Source: Haloferula rosea
Lineage (GTDB): Bacteria > Verrucomicrobiota > Verrucomicrobiia > Verrucomicrobiales > Akkermansiaceae
DNA length: 64,000 nt
NCBI RefSeq assembly: GCF_016595525.1
Contig: NZ_JAENII010000002.1
Span: 62,001 to 126,000 of the forward strand
Reading direction: 5' to 3'
This document shows positions 24,801-33,592 of the stretch, piece after piece (positions within the stretch are counted from its first letter, which is position 1; each line of letters starts with the position of its first letter). A program made the translations under genes and the position numbers. The notes under the pieces were generated by a model that saw only the letters and a program-made list of their open reading frames with translations, was not told the DNA's origin and did no database searches.

Positions 24801-25896
24801 TCACACCATCGGTCGAAAGACCGATGGTGTAGCTGCCAACCCCCGATCCGCCACCGAGCGTATCACTGCCCTGGATCCGCAGGTGGTAGATGGTGCCGGA
24901 AGCGACCGGGTAGGCGAGCGCCTGCGCCCACGAACCCGAAAAGCGGTCGATACCCGAAGTGCCGATTCGCAGAGTGATGAAATCGCCCGCATTGGCATCG
25001 TCACGCAGCCGGATCCGCTGGGTCTGGTTCAACGAATCCAGTCGGAACTGAAGATCCACGCGGAAGTCGGAAAGCGCGTCGGCATCGGTCGGAGCGAAGT
25101 CCTGATGGATCGATGCAGCCAAAGCCGATGTGGTCTCGGCCATTGGCGTGCCGGTATTGGCGGAAGACGTGCCGCTCCATCCGAGATCGTATGGCGTGGC
25201 TTCGAATCCGGGATTCTCGATGAGATTGGCGCCATCGGCCGGCTCGACACTGGCATAAACCTCATAGAAGTCCGCTGCGTTGAGATCCCCGATCATGATG
25301 CCGGAGATCGGGGTTCCCGGTTCCAGGTTGCTACCTGAGGCGTCCTTGAGATCCGTGAAGTCAAAAGCAACACCGTCAATCGACCGACCGCTGAGTCCAT
25401 TGGTGACGAGCGTGCCGTCATTGCGCACCGTCGACCAACCGGAGAGGCTGACGGCTTCGCCAAGCGACCCGTCGGCAAGGAGTGCCTGGACTTGCACGTC
25501 GTCGTTCCCCCCATCCTCGAAAACGAAGAAATCGGGGTCGGCATCCGTGTCGGTGAAGTTGCCGGCGTCCGATCGGAGCAAGAGGACGCCCTGACCCAGA
25601 TCCAAGCTTCCCGCCTCGCCGGTGAGAACGTTGTTATCATGGACCGCGGGGCCCGGATGGGGAGTGGTTCCGGCAGGCACGCTGGTTCCCGCCACATAGG
25701 GAAAGCCGGCGAACTGGTCGCCCGACGAGCCTTCTGCGGTGAGCGACGCGGTGCCTCCGGCGTAGGAAGAACCGGCCACGGTTGCGGACGCGAGTGAGCC
25801 ATCGGGATGCAGGACGACCGAGTCGATCCCGACCCCAGCCGCAAGGGCTGCGGCAGGCGCGAGGAGCAGAGAGATGACGATGTTTCGGGAATTCAT
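21820..25896 (-). CDS. Large exported protein with lectin-like N-terminal module; function unknown
   Basis: A 1358-aa protein with a signal peptide (about residues 1-20, Ala-Ala-Leu-Ala-Ala) from the ATG at 25896; the frame is open upstream without a leader. Residues about 235-405 form a carbohydrate-binding-like module shared with the PEP-CTERM protein next door (Arg-Leu-Arg-Asp-x-x-Asn-Ala-Gly-Asp, then Gly-Phe-His...Phe-Glu-Thr-Ile-Arg). Residues about 430-1250 have repeated Trp/Gly-rich blades (such as Ala-Ile-Thr-Tyr-Gly-Pro-His and Phe-Trp-Phe-Gly-Gln-Leu-Glu-Asp) that suggest a beta-propeller. The C-terminal 100 residues carry the Phe-Ile-Asp-Trp-Ala-Arg-Glu-Asn-Gly and Leu-Ala-Glu-Phe-Val-Phe-Gly-Thr-Asp-Pro motifs common at the ends of exported proteins in this phylum. 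No catalytic motif is recognised. The next gene upstream is 109 bp away. Confidence 0.75.
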   Translation of the reverse strand: MNSRNIVISLLLAPAAALAAGVGIDSVVLHPDGSLASATVAGSSYAGGTASLTAEGSSGDQFAGFPYVAGTSVPAGTTPHPGPAVHDNNVLTGEAGSLDLGQGVLLLRSDAGNFTDTDADPDFFVFEDGGNDDVQVQALLADGSLGEAVSLSGWSTVRNDGTLVTNGLSGRSIDGVAFDFTDLKDASGSNLEPGTPISGIMIGDLNAADFYEVYASVEPADGANLIENPGFEATPYDLGWSGTSSANTGTPMAETTSALAASIHQDFAPTDADALSDFRVDLQFRLDSLNQTQRIRLRDDANAGDFITLRIGTSGIDRFSGSWAQALAYPVASGTIYHLRIQGSDTLGGGSGVGSYTIGLSTDGVNFTTSAAISGFHGSGSGLNFETIRLESASGGATWDDISVVDTGVPVEPPAPEKVVEISGVYPHLAVSSSHLEVGIGAVVPWADRLWAITYGPHIPNGDSTNKLYEIDDQLTRITRPESLGGTPANRFIHEPSNQLIIGPHFIDASRNVRNLPYSAAPGRHTATTAHLTDPDNRIYMFTMEDGVYDVNVNDLSFITRYPDVQGTGDKFLFGYHGKGAFTGQGHLIVANNGRPRGQGTPLGPSGALARWDGTTYADNGNSYLSLPAINSNTTYEHNSGPVAGQPDYIAGWTQDFTVQHCEVTGPGGIRGNQNPATDPVWATGFDAKSVVLRVFEGGTWNTWRLPKASYSHDGSHGWHTEWPRIRQLDPSTPGSPYLMHMHGLFFDFPPTFSPTDFSGLAPICGYYKMPVDYCMFDGRLVMAKNDASKFDNALALRAQSNFWFGQLEDLNQWGAPSGHGSVWLNEAVANGDTSEPFLINGFSQRTLHLRNAGAAAVDIEVQTSPGDGTWTTQSTVNVPPGGYLYELISDLPGEWVRLVASGSSTSFTAFIHMSNPYPHASVASIGTDRFAALADIRDTTTPHSDGILRVMADDSLRLEFASDSGYHRIGGAMELEDVSNSAAEADLRADGALNKEFGSDAASAWIDDGGTRYRLPMLDPLYDSPFLAGWARGEREVVTERKLFNLHGTFYEVPRDNSGGKRLMRPLATHGKRITDFTSWRGLLVLSGVLDDAPASDSLVRSPSGAGLWLGEVDDIWRMGEPRGKGGPWKDTAVTANTPSNPYLMYGYDRKELTLSVTDAATITVQVDFLADETWSTYQTFSLAAGETLNHLFPAGFNAHWVRVISDTNTTATAQFTYGPADQRDTFIDWARENGLPTAGGRAALAAANGDDDNLSDLAEFVFGTDPTTPNSWPLSIDLSGMKVVLRDLSPTGGIVVDFESCIDLLSWLPDNEHAVPAADQSDVPSGFTRWIFAFDPASEPRRFVRIVAAMSSLLSS

Positions 25897-26005
25897 GAGA
25901 TGCTGATGGGGTAAGTACGCACGGTCGGAGCAGACCGGAAGGGCCTGCCGGTGGATTCGCTGTGCAGGGAAATTTCGGATTTCGGGTTGGTCGACCGCCC
26001 AGGTT

Positions 26006-26740
26006 CTACCTCCGCCGACGGAGCAGTCCGAGAACTCCAAGTCCACCAAGCAACACGATCGAGGGCTCGGGAACCACACTCACCGCGTCGATCCGCAGCG
26101 TCGAGGTGCCGGCCTCGAAACGAATTGTCTCGAAGTCCACACCAGGCGAAAAGGCGTGGAACCCGGTGATGTCGCCGCTGGTGGTGTAGTCGACTCCATT
26201 GGTCGAATACCCGATCGTATAGCTACGGCTTGCCAGATCGAGGTCGCTCCCGATCACGCGGATGTAGTAGGTCGTCCCCGCAGCAAAGGCGGCATCGATC
26301 GCGGTGTTCCAGCCTCCGCTGAAATAGCTGAGCGCGGCCCCTCCGCCGGTCGCGGCTGTCTCGAAACCGAGCGTGATCAGGTCACCGGCATTGTTGTTGT
26401 CGCGGAGGCGGAAGCGCTGGTCGGAGGTGGTGCTTAAGGCACTCGTTCTGAAAGCGAAGTCGAGTTGGAAGTCATAGTTCTCGGCTGTCGCGATCGTGCG
26501 GGGATCCCCGCTGAAGTCCTGCGTGATCGAATTCCCTGAAGTCAGCAACGCATCGTGACTCCCGGAGGCGAAGCCGCCGGCATCCGATGCGGAGCCCGTC
26601 CACCCGGTGGGGAAGGTGCCACTGGTGTCCTCGAAGTCACCGTTGACCAGAGAGTAGGCAGCTGAAGCCGCTTGGGGAGTGATCCCGATCGCCGCAATGG
26701 CGATGGGAAAGATGTGGAGGAGCCTGTTTCGTGATTTCAT
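26006..26740 (-). CDS. PEP-CTERM exported protein with lectin-like module
   Basis: A 244-aa protein with a signal peptide (about 1-28, Ala-Ser-Ala-Ala). A single jelly-roll-like domain (Asn-Gly-Asp-Phe-Glu-Asp start, Gly-Trp-Thr-Gly) precedes a C-terminal sorting signal: Val-Pro-Glu-Pro-Ser at about residue 223, a hydrophobic helix with Leu-Gly-Leu-Leu, and a terminal Arg-Arg-Arg-Arg. PEP-CTERM proteins are processed by exosortase (EpsH/XrtA type), which must be encoded elsewhere. The ATG at 26740 is chosen because it starts the leader; an open frame runs 11 codons further. The gene is 29 bp after the DNRLRE gene, probably co-transcribed. Confidence 0.87.
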   Translation of the reverse strand: MKSRNRLLHIFPIAIAAIGITPQAASAAYSLVNGDFEDTSGTFPTGWTGSASDAGGFASGSHDALLTSGNSITQDFSGDPRTIATAENYDFQLDFAFRTSALSTTSDQRFRLRDNNNAGDLITLGFETAATGGGAALSYFSGGWNTAIDAAFAAGTTYYIRVIGSDLDLASRSYTIGYSTNGVDYTTSGDITGFHAFSPGVDFETIRFEAGTSTLRIDAVSVVPEPSIVLLGGLGVLGLLRRRR

Positions 26741-26769
26741 GAGTTGGATTGATGGAGAGGTTTCGGGGG

Positions 26770-29700
26770 TCATTCGGTCTCGATGCGGTAAAACGCTTTT
26801 CCTGCAGGTGCGTCAGAACCTGTTGCGGTGTAGGTGCCACCAGTGATCCCTGAAGCGATCTCCTGGAAGGTCTGCATCCCGTCGGTGGAGAGCATGACGC
26901 GGCACGCTTGGCTCGCTGGCACCGTCGTCCAGTTGAGGGTGAAGGAACCTGGACCACCGCTGACGCTTTCGACAGAGATCTCAAGGTCCGGGTTGAGATT
27001 GAGGTCGACGACGACGTTATCGACGGTGTAGGTCCCGCGCCCGGCATCCGTGCGTCTGAACTGCAGCCCGCCCAGTTCCAAAAGCAGCGCATTGCCGTGG
27101 AACTGGTCGAAGCCAGTCAGCGAGGTGTTGATCGCCCCGCCAACGAGATGGACATCGTAGCTGGCGGCCGCCGTGCCAACCCCGTGAAAATCGAGGGTGA
27201 GGTTGTAGTTTACCCCCGTCGCGATCCCCGTGATTCCCGTCGTCTGCCAGCCGTCGGGTCCTTCCCAGCCCACACCGTTGAAGAACTGCAGCTCTCCGGC
27301 ACTGGTCACTCGTCCGGTAAGCAAGTCGCCCCCACCCGGAGGATTCAGTCGGAAATGCAGACTGCGATCGGTGCCAGCCGAGTCGATCCTGAAATCGAAC
27401 GAGAGCGATCCGTTGCTGATGGTAAGATCGCCGAAAGTCTGGCCGAAGTCTCCCAAACCGGTCGAGGTCGCGGAGTGAACGCCGGTGATCGGGGTCGTCG
27501 ACTCGATGCTGAAGCCCGTGCCTGTCCAGCCTGACAGATCGCCGGTTTCGAAGTCGCCATTGGCCAGCAGCTGGGAAGGATCGATCAGTGTGCAGGTCCA
27601 ATCGAAGCCGTCGGGGCTTGAAGCGGGAGTGGTCGTCAATCCGATGGATGTCGAAAGCGGGACGCCAGTTGTCGCCGAGCTGAGATCACACGCGATCTCA
27701 ACCACTGCAGTCGCCCCCGGGTTGAGTGTGGCTGGCAGCGACGGAGAGACGACGGAAAAGGTGGGGTCGCCGAAGGTCACCGAATCGAGATCAATGGAGG
27801 CTGTCGCACCGTCGTTGCGAACCGTGAAGGTGGCACTTGCGGTCGTGTCGGGAAGAAAGGCCTGAGCGTCAGTCGGAACCGCGAGAACCGACAGCAACGG
27901 ATCCGGGGCGGTGCCATTGAAGAAGCTGGCGTCATCCACCCAGAAGGAGGTCGCGAAACCGCCATTCGCATTCGAACTCGCGCTAAGGTCGGAAGTGATG
28001 AAGGCATGCCCGGCAGGTGTGGACGTCGTCCCGTTCACGCCGTGAAAGGCAGTCAAGCCGGTGGCGGTTCCCGACGAAAAGCTGTCCGCTCCGGAGACTT
28101 TCTCCACGTTGATCTCATAGGAGGCACCCGGCGTGCCGAAGCCGCTTCCGGTGACGGTCAGCCTGTAAACATTGATGACATCCAGAGGGTCGCTCGTGGG
28201 GTCCAGCGCTCCGTCACCGGCGGAAGCACCGTTGTCAACCGAGCCGTCGATGGCTCCGATCCCGAGAGGAATACAGGAAACTCCGTCGAAGACATGGAAA
28301 TCCGGAGTGCCGGAGGTGGCATTCCCGTCGGGAAGATAGGCCAGATTGATCAAGGTCGAGCCTGCTTCGGCATCTCCGAAGCCGGGATTCGGCGCGGCAG
28401 CGTCATCGGCGAAGAGCACCCATTGGAAGGTCCGGTCCTGAAACGAACCGTCCGCCGCGTTGCCGGTATAGTCCGCAAAACTGGCTACGGAAGTCGGAGT
28501 GAAAAAGGCCGTAACCTGGAAGTCGCTCGAGCCGTCGGGAATGGTCGTGCTTTGCGCCAGCGCGTCCGGAGCCCCTGCTTCAGGGTCCATGACGCCCTTG
28601 ATCCTCGCCATCCCGGCCGAGCCGGGTGCGATGCCGGGAGTGACGGAAGTCGCCCCCCCGTCCCATCCAGCCAGCGAGACATCCATGTAGGGATTGGTTC
28701 CGAAACGTTGTCCCACCGCGTAAATGGTCGAGCTGAGAGGAACCTCGGTGTCATAGCCGTCGGCCGGTGCGGTGCCAACGGTTGTCGTGTCGATGACAAG
28801 CGTGCCGGAGAAGGATCCTGCGGTCGATCCGTTCGCAATCACCTCGATGCTCAGGGTGTCACCGTCTCCGAGTGTGGAGCCGACGGCCGGGTTGATCGTG
28901 CCAAGCGTGAATGCACCCGAGGAATCAGGAGCGGGGAGGACGGAGATCGAGTCCACCGTGACCGTTCCGGTTCCCGATCCACTGGTAACCTCGTAGAGCA
29001 GCGTGCGGGTCTGATTTCCGCCGGTCTGGTAAACTGCGGGGAAGGCAAGGTCGGCGTCCGGGGATGCGACCGAAAGCCCGAACGTGGGATCCACTGAATT
29101 GACCGAGTAATCGATGCTCAATGAGGCATGACGCGCCGTGTTGGCCGACCGGTCGCTCGTGATCGATCCGAAGCTGGAGTAGGTCGGGGATTGCAGGATC
29201 AGGTTGAGGGTTCCCGGGGTCGCTGCGTTCTCGATCGCGGTGGACAGCGCATTGACATCAAGGGGCAGACTCGAGTTGTCATTGTCCGCAGTCGCATCCC
29301 ACCCAAGCACGGCATTGGCCAAGAGGGCGCCGAGCGTCCCGCCGGCGGTCGTGTCTCCTGTCGCCGGGCTGCCGTCACCGTCTGGGTCCGCCCAGGTGGA
29401 GGACAAGTCGATAAAATCGAAGTCATAGCTTCGGACGTTGAGGCTCCCTGTGCCCTCAAAGCTCCGCCCGCGCCGCTCGTAGAGCGTGAGCGTTGCGGAA
29501 TTGATGGTCAGACTCCCGAAATCACCGCCGCCAAGATTCGCCACATCGTCGGTGAGCTGCGACACGTCGAAGCCGAGTAGCGGCCGGAGTTGGTCGACTG
29601 CGAAGTTCTGCCCGACCAGCACCTCGTTGTCGGCGTCGCTGTTCTGAGGAGAGGTGCCCCCTCCCGCATCGATGCGGATGTAGGTATCCTGCGATACGGT

Positions 29701-29805
29701 CACGTCGAGGCTGGCGGCCGGAGCGATGCCAGTGCCCAAAGCAAGGGCCAGAATGAGTCCGGAGACGCAAGGGCGGGGTGGAGACAGGAGGAGGTTTCGG
29801 GACAT
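26770..29805 (-). CDS. DNRLRE-domain exported protein
   Basis: A 1011-aa protein with a signal peptide (about residues 12-32, Pro-Ala-Ala-Ser). Residues about 35-245 match the DNRLRE domain, a carbohydrate-binding-type jelly roll found in many secreted polysaccharide-active proteins (Asp-Thr-Tyr-Ile-Arg, Leu-Val-Gly-Gln, Arg-Pro-Leu-Leu-Gly-Phe-Asp-Val). The middle contains immunoglobulin-like strands with Phe-x-Val-Arg-Asn-x-Gly (choice-of-anchor-like). A jelly-roll-like segment lies around 790-960, and the C-terminus ends with Ala-Phe-Tyr-Arg-Ile-Glu. I see no catalytic residues. It is first in the minus-strand unit with the PEP-CTERM gene and diverges from the ECF sigma/FecR-LamG pair, which may control it. 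Confidence 0.78.
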   Translation of the reverse strand: MSRNLLLSPPRPCVSGLILALALGTGIAPAASLDVTVSQDTYIRIDAGGGTSPQNSDADNEVLVGQNFAVDQLRPLLGFDVSQLTDDVANLGGGDFGSLTINSATLTLYERRGRSFEGTGSLNVRSYDFDFIDLSSTWADPDGDGSPATGDTTAGGTLGALLANAVLGWDATADNDNSSLPLDVNALSTAIENAATPGTLNLILQSPTYSSFGSITSDRSANTARHASLSIDYSVNSVDPTFGLSVASPDADLAFPAVYQTGGNQTRTLLYEVTSGSGTGTVTVDSISVLPAPDSSGAFTLGTINPAVGSTLGDGDTLSIEVIANGSTAGSFSGTLVIDTTTVGTAPADGYDTEVPLSSTIYAVGQRFGTNPYMDVSLAGWDGGATSVTPGIAPGSAGMARIKGVMDPEAGAPDALAQSTTIPDGSSDFQVTAFFTPTSVASFADYTGNAADGSFQDRTFQWVLFADDAAAPNPGFGDAEAGSTLINLAYLPDGNATSGTPDFHVFDGVSCIPLGIGAIDGSVDNGASAGDGALDPTSDPLDVINVYRLTVTGSGFGTPGASYEINVEKVSGADSFSSGTATGLTAFHGVNGTTSTPAGHAFITSDLSASSNANGGFATSFWVDDASFFNGTAPDPLLSVLAVPTDAQAFLPDTTASATFTVRNDGATASIDLDSVTFGDPTFSVVSPSLPATLNPGATAVVEIACDLSSATTGVPLSTSIGLTTTPASSPDGFDWTCTLIDPSQLLANGDFETGDLSGWTGTGFSIESTTPITGVHSATSTGLGDFGQTFGDLTISNGSLSFDFRIDSAGTDRSLHFRLNPPGGGDLLTGRVTSAGELQFFNGVGWEGPDGWQTTGITGIATGVNYNLTLDFHGVGTAAASYDVHLVGGAINTSLTGFDQFHGNALLLELGGLQFRRTDAGRGTYTVDNVVVDLNLNPDLEISVESVSGGPGSFTLNWTTVPASQACRVMLSTDGMQTFQEIASGITGGTYTATGSDAPAGKAFYRIETE

Positions 29806-29945
29806 GGTTTGGGAGTTTTTTGAAGCGAACACAACGTCCGCCTGAAATCGGGGTGTTCCCACCTGCGCGGGCTATCACATGAAATTTCGAAATCTTTGAT
29901 TTTGTGTGTGATTCGGCCCTGGTTGTGACACTCAACAGGTAAGGA

Positions 29946-30515
29946 ATGAATCCCGAACCTCCACAGACCGCCGAACTGATCGGAACCGCACGCCGCGGCG
30001 ATCGCGGTGCATTTGGAGAACTTGTCCGACTCCACGAAGGCTGGCTGCGGGCGTTCCTCCGCGCGCGCCTCCGCGACTGGGCCAGTGCCGACGACCTGGC
30101 TCAGGAGAGTTTCATTACCGCATACCTCCGGCTGAAGCACCTGCAGGACGACAGCGCATTCGAGCCGTGGCTGCGTGGCATCGCCGTCAATCACTTGAGA
30201 AATCACATCCGCAAGAAACGGGAACTGCACGTCGGCGGGACTGAAGACCTGCAGCCGCTTTGCGACGAAGTGTTTTGGGGTGGGGAGGACACGTCTCGTG
30301 AGGGGCCGCGCATGGACGCCCTCCGGACCTGCCTCGGACGGATTACCGGCCCTTCCAGGGAATTGCTCGCCCAACGCTACACGGTGGGAAAGAGTGTCCG
30401 TGAGATCGCGGCAGAGAGCGGCCGGGGATACTCGGCCTTGTCAATGCAGTTTCACCGACTTCGGGAGAATCTGGCGAACTGCATCCGGCAGGAACAGGAA
30501 GGAGGCGAGGCATGA
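29946..30515 (+). CDS. ECF-type RNA polymerase sigma factor paired with FecR-LamG
   Basis: A 189-aa sigma-70 family protein. Region 2 is about residues 18-90 (Leu-Val-Arg-Leu-His-Glu, Asp-Asp-Leu-Ala-Gln-Glu-Ser-Phe, Trp-Leu-Arg-Gly-Ile-Ala). Region 4 is about 125-180 with a helix-turn-helix at Ser-Val-Arg-Glu-Ile-Ala-Ala-Glu-Ser. It starts at the ATG at 29946 with AGGTAAGGA directly ahead. The last 4 bp overlap the anti-sigma gene, the usual coupling for these pairs. The 140-bp divergent gap to the DNRLRE gene is AT-richer than its surroundings and probably holds both promoters. Confidence 0.9.
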   Translation: MNPEPPQTAELIGTARRGDRGAFGELVRLHEGWLRAFLRARLRDWASADDLAQESFITAYLRLKHLQDDSAFEPWLRGIAVNHLRNHIRKKRELHVGGTEDLQPLCDEVFWGGEDTSREGPRMDALRTCLGRITGPSRELLAQRYTVGKSVREIAAESGRGYSALSMQFHRLRENLANCIRQEQEGGEA

Positions 30516-32077
30516 AGAACCACCAGGACAGAATCGCGCGCTTCATCGACGGTGATCTCGGCGAGGACGAACTTGCCGACCTCCGACGGCTGGCCAAGTC
30601 CGACAAGGAACTCGCCACCGTCATCGCAGAGCACTCCTCGGTCGACGCGTTGATGAGTGTCGCGCTCCAGGACGACCTGTCGCGCGAACGCTGGATCGAA
30701 GCGACGGAAGCCCGCAGCCTCGATGCCGACCGCGAGACATTCGTTGACGGTGTTGAGCGAGGACTCGGACGACGAATCGGACGAACCCGCCTCCAGTGGT
30801 TTGCCGCGGCTGCGGTGCTGCTGCTTGCCGCCGTGCTCTCGTGGAACCTGCTTCTCAGACCCGAACCGGTTGGAACCATCGTCAGCCGCGAATCGACCGA
30901 TACGATCCTCAACCAACGTGAAGAGACAAAGATTTTTGCCGGGGAACCCTTCCGGATCGCCCGTGGTCTCGTGCAGATCGAACTCGAAGGTCGTGGCACC
31001 ATGATCTTGGAAGGTCCGGTCGAGATCGAGTGGACCGCACCGATGAAGGCGTCCTTGTCGTACGGGCGGCTGCACATGAGGGTGACGCCCTCCGGGCGGG
31101 GCTACGAGGTCCTGACACCAGGCGGACGTGTGGTCGACCTTGGCACCGAATTCGGAATTTCGGTCGATCATGCCAGCGGGATGGTCGAGACCCACGTACT
31201 CGATGGTGAGGTGGAGACTTCGGTCGGTAGCGATTCTCCCGTGCTTCTTGAGAAGGACGACGCGCTGCGCTTTGGCACGGGTCAGAGTGAGAGGATCCCC
31301 GCCGACCCGGGACAGTTCTATTCTTCCCTACCTGCGCGTTCCCACGGCGAGGTCCCCCATGTTGCGTGGCCGATGGACTTGCTCGACGGCGGTATTTGCA
31401 CGGCGATCGACAGCGGCATGGGCGGGGAGAACTCCGACCTGATCGCCCACGCCGCCGTTGGTAGCGGCGGGCCGGTGGCAACGACCGGTGTGCAGGGCGG
31501 GGCGGTCGCGCTCGACGGACAGGGAGCCTATCTCGAGAGCGGTTTCCAGGGAATCGGCGGGACGGACCCACGAACCGTGACCTTCTGGCTGAGGGTCCCC
31601 GAAGACCTCGAGAGCGATGAGGGATTCGCGATTCTTTCGTGGGGCCGTTTCAGGAGTCCGGACTGGGGCTCGGTGTGGCAGGTTTCCATCAACATGCTCG
31701 ACTACGACGGGCCTCGCGGACGTCTCCGGCTCGGCACCCATGGCGGGATGGCGATCGGCACCCGGGACCTTCGGGACGGAAAATGGCACCATGTGGCGGT
31801 GGTCCTCTATCCCGCTCTGAGGCCGGACGCGGGCAAGCACGTGCTCCTCTACGTCGACGGCGAGTTCGAACCGGTTTCCCAGCGGGTGCTGGGCGTCATC
31901 GATACCGAGATCGACCCGCAAGGCCACGGCGTGTGGGTTGGCCGGGACATCACCCACCACCCAGCCGACCCGGGCCGACCACGCTACTTCCGCGGCGATG
32001 TTGACGAAGTGGAGATCTTCGGTGGGGCGCTTTCGTCGGAGCAGATCGGGCGAGTCATGACCGGACAGTCTCCGTGA
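30512..32077 (+). CDS. Membrane anti-sigma factor with FecR and LamG domains
   Basis: A 521-aa protein. Residues 1-60 form the cytoplasmic anti-sigma segment (Ile-Ala-Arg-Phe-Ile-Asp-Gly-Asp-Leu-Gly). A transmembrane helix at about 96-113 and a FecR domain at about 120-250 follow (Thr-Pro-Gly-Gly-Arg-Val-Val-Asp-Leu-Gly-Thr-Glu-Phe-Gly). A LamG/concanavalin-like lectin domain fills about 290-515 (Gly-Lys-Trp-His-His-Val-Ala-Val-Val, Leu-Tyr-Val-Asp-Gly, Gly-Asp-Val-Asp-Glu-Val-Glu-Ile-Phe). FecR-LamG anti-sigma proteins are typical of Verrucomicrobiota and Planctomycetota. The LamG domain probably senses extracellular glycan or a surface protein (inference). Unlike Bacteroidota FecR systems, no TonB-dependent transducer lies nearby. 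Confidence 0.9.
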   Translation: MKNHQDRIARFIDGDLGEDELADLRRLAKSDKELATVIAEHSSVDALMSVALQDDLSRERWIEATEARSLDADRETFVDGVERGLGRRIGRTRLQWFAAAAVLLLAAVLSWNLLLRPEPVGTIVSRESTDTILNQREETKIFAGEPFRIARGLVQIELEGRGTMILEGPVEIEWTAPMKASLSYGRLHMRVTPSGRGYEVLTPGGRVVDLGTEFGISVDHASGMVETHVLDGEVETSVGSDSPVLLEKDDALRFGTGQSERIPADPGQFYSSLPARSHGEVPHVAWPMDLLDGGICTAIDSGMGGENSDLIAHAAVGSGGPVATTGVQGGAVALDGQGAYLESGFQGIGGTDPRTVTFWLRVPEDLESDEGFAILSWGRFRSPDWGSVWQVSINMLDYDGPRGRLRLGTHGGMAIGTRDLRDGKWHHVAVVLYPALRPDAGKHVLLYVDGEFEPVSQRVLGVIDTEIDPQGHGVWVGRDITHHPADPGRPRYFRGDVDEVEIFGGALSSEQIGRVMTGQSP

Positions 32078-32232
32078 CACCCTGGTCGTCGTCGTTCTTG
32101 TGACCTGGCGATTGTTAGGGTGGCGGGAGTGCGATGGGGAAGTCCGTGCTGGTCCAAGCGGGACTCGTAGGCGGTGGGCCTGGAGAGGGGGTGCGATCGG
32201 CCGATCGTTGTCTCCTCGGGAATGGGGAAACG

Positions 32233-32259
32233 AAAAACCCCACCCGGTTTCGGGTGGGG
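32233..32259 (-). terminator. Rho-independent terminator of the Gfo/Idh gene
   Basis: A 9-bp perfect stem (CCCCACCCG at 32238-32246 with CGGGTGGGG at 32251-32259) and a GTTT loop. On the minus strand it is followed by five T (A at 32233-32237). It lies 44 bp past the oxidoreductase stop, in the 225-bp convergent gap after the FecR-LamG gene. A diverged copy exists at 21252-21277. Confidence 0.85.
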
Positions 32260-32302
32260 CTCGGCAAATGCTTGAAGAGAACCGTCAAGCACCCCGGACG
32301 GG

Positions 32303-33592
32303 TTATCCGATGTCCGGCAACTCGTAGCCTGCGCGTCTTGGACGGCTCTGCATCTTGGCGGCTTCGGCATCGTTGGTGATCTTCTCGGCGACGGGATCCC
32401 ACTTCAAGGGGCGCACCAGTCGCTCGGCGATGCCTGCCAGTTGACAAATGGATCCACTGCGGTGGCCGACGGTGGCCGGGCAGATCGTCGGCTTGCGGGA
32501 CTTGATGGAATCAATGAAATTCCTGCGGTGGTCCTTGGACTCGTAAACCTGGATGTCGTTCGCGCCGAAGCGGTGGCGCACCAGGTCCTTGGGAAGGCTC
32601 TCGATCTTGCCGCGGCTGACGTGCACTTCGCCTTCGGTGCCGATGAAGCGGATCATGTGGCCGTGATCGGGCTTCTTGTCGCGCCAGACCGTGATGCCGT
32701 CGGCGTAGCGGTAGTGATGGTGCTTGTTCCCGTCATATCCTGCCGGGATGAACTCGACCGGACCGGTGTCGTCGCGATCCAACGCCCACTGGACGATGTC
32801 GAAATGGTGGGCGCCCCAGTCACCGAACTTGCGGCTACCATAGTCCCAGTAACAACGCCAGCCGCCTCCGTAGTGTCCCCTCGTCCGGTTGTCCGAATAC
32901 TCGTAGAATGGGGTGGGGCCAAGCCAGCGATCGTAGTCGAATCCTTCCGGAACCGGGACGATCTTCTCCTTCTCCGGGGGCTGCGGGAAGCTACCAAGCC
33001 TGCAGTAGACCTCCTTGATGTCACCGATCAATCCGTTGCGCACAAGATTGGCCGCGATCCGGAAATGGACGGACGAACGTTGCTGGGAGCCGACCTGAAC
33101 GATGCGGCCATACTTCTTCTCGGCCTCGACCATCTTCTGGCCTTCTTCGATCGTCAGAGTCATCGGCTTTTCGACATAGACGTCCTTTCCGGCCTTCATC
33201 GCTTCCAGGGCGATCGCCGCATGCCAGTGATCGGGGGTCGTCACGCAGACGACGTCGATGTCCGGGTTTGAGATCACTTCCTCGTACTTCGAGGTCGCTT
33301 GCAGGCCCTTGTGGCCTCGGTCGGCGAGCTTCTTCTCCGCATTCTGGAGGGCCGACTGCCGGACGTCGCAGATCGCGATGGGTTGGACGTCCTTCATGCT
33401 GGCGAAGCTCACCATGTGTCCCTGCGAGATCTGTCCGACACCGATGAAGCCGATGCCGAGGCGCGAGTTGGCTCCGGCGGCATTCTTGTTGCCGAGTGTC
33501 TCGGCACGGACGATTTGCGGTCCTGCAACGGCAGCTCCAAGGGATGTCTTGAGAAAGCGGCGACGGGACGAATCGGAAGGGTTGTATTTCAT
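32303..33592 (-). CDS. Tat-exported Gfo/Idh/MocA-family oxidoreductase
   Basis: A 429-aa protein starting at the ATG at 33592. A twin-arginine signal stands at residues 9-30 (Ser-Arg-Arg-Arg-Phe-Leu-Lys, then a hydrophobic stretch). An NAD(P)-binding Rossmann domain follows (Gly-Phe-Ile-Gly-Val-Gly-Gln-Ile), then the signature Val-Glu-Lys-Pro-Met-Thr, with the catalytic-position Lys, and the C-terminal alpha/beta domain with Trp-Gly-Ala-His-His-Phe-Asp. These enzymes oxidise or epimerise sugars and cyclitols; the Tat-exported branch is expanded in this phylum and carries its cofactor across the membrane. The substrate is unknown. It appears monocistronic, with its own terminator. Confidence 0.9.
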   Translation of the reverse strand: MKYNPSDSSRRRFLKTSLGAAVAGPQIVRAETLGNKNAAGANSRLGIGFIGVGQISQGHMVSFASMKDVQPIAICDVRQSALQNAEKKLADRGHKGLQATSKYEEVISNPDIDVVCVTTPDHWHAAIALEAMKAGKDVYVEKPMTLTIEEGQKMVEAEKKYGRIVQVGSQQRSSVHFRIAANLVRNGLIGDIKEVYCRLGSFPQPPEKEKIVPVPEGFDYDRWLGPTPFYEYSDNRTRGHYGGGWRCYWDYGSRKFGDWGAHHFDIVQWALDRDDTGPVEFIPAGYDGNKHHHYRYADGITVWRDKKPDHGHMIRFIGTEGEVHVSRGKIESLPKDLVRHRFGANDIQVYESKDHRRNFIDSIKSRKPTICPATVGHRSGSICQLAGIAERLVRPLKWDPVAEKITNDAEAAKMQSRPRRAGYELPDIG

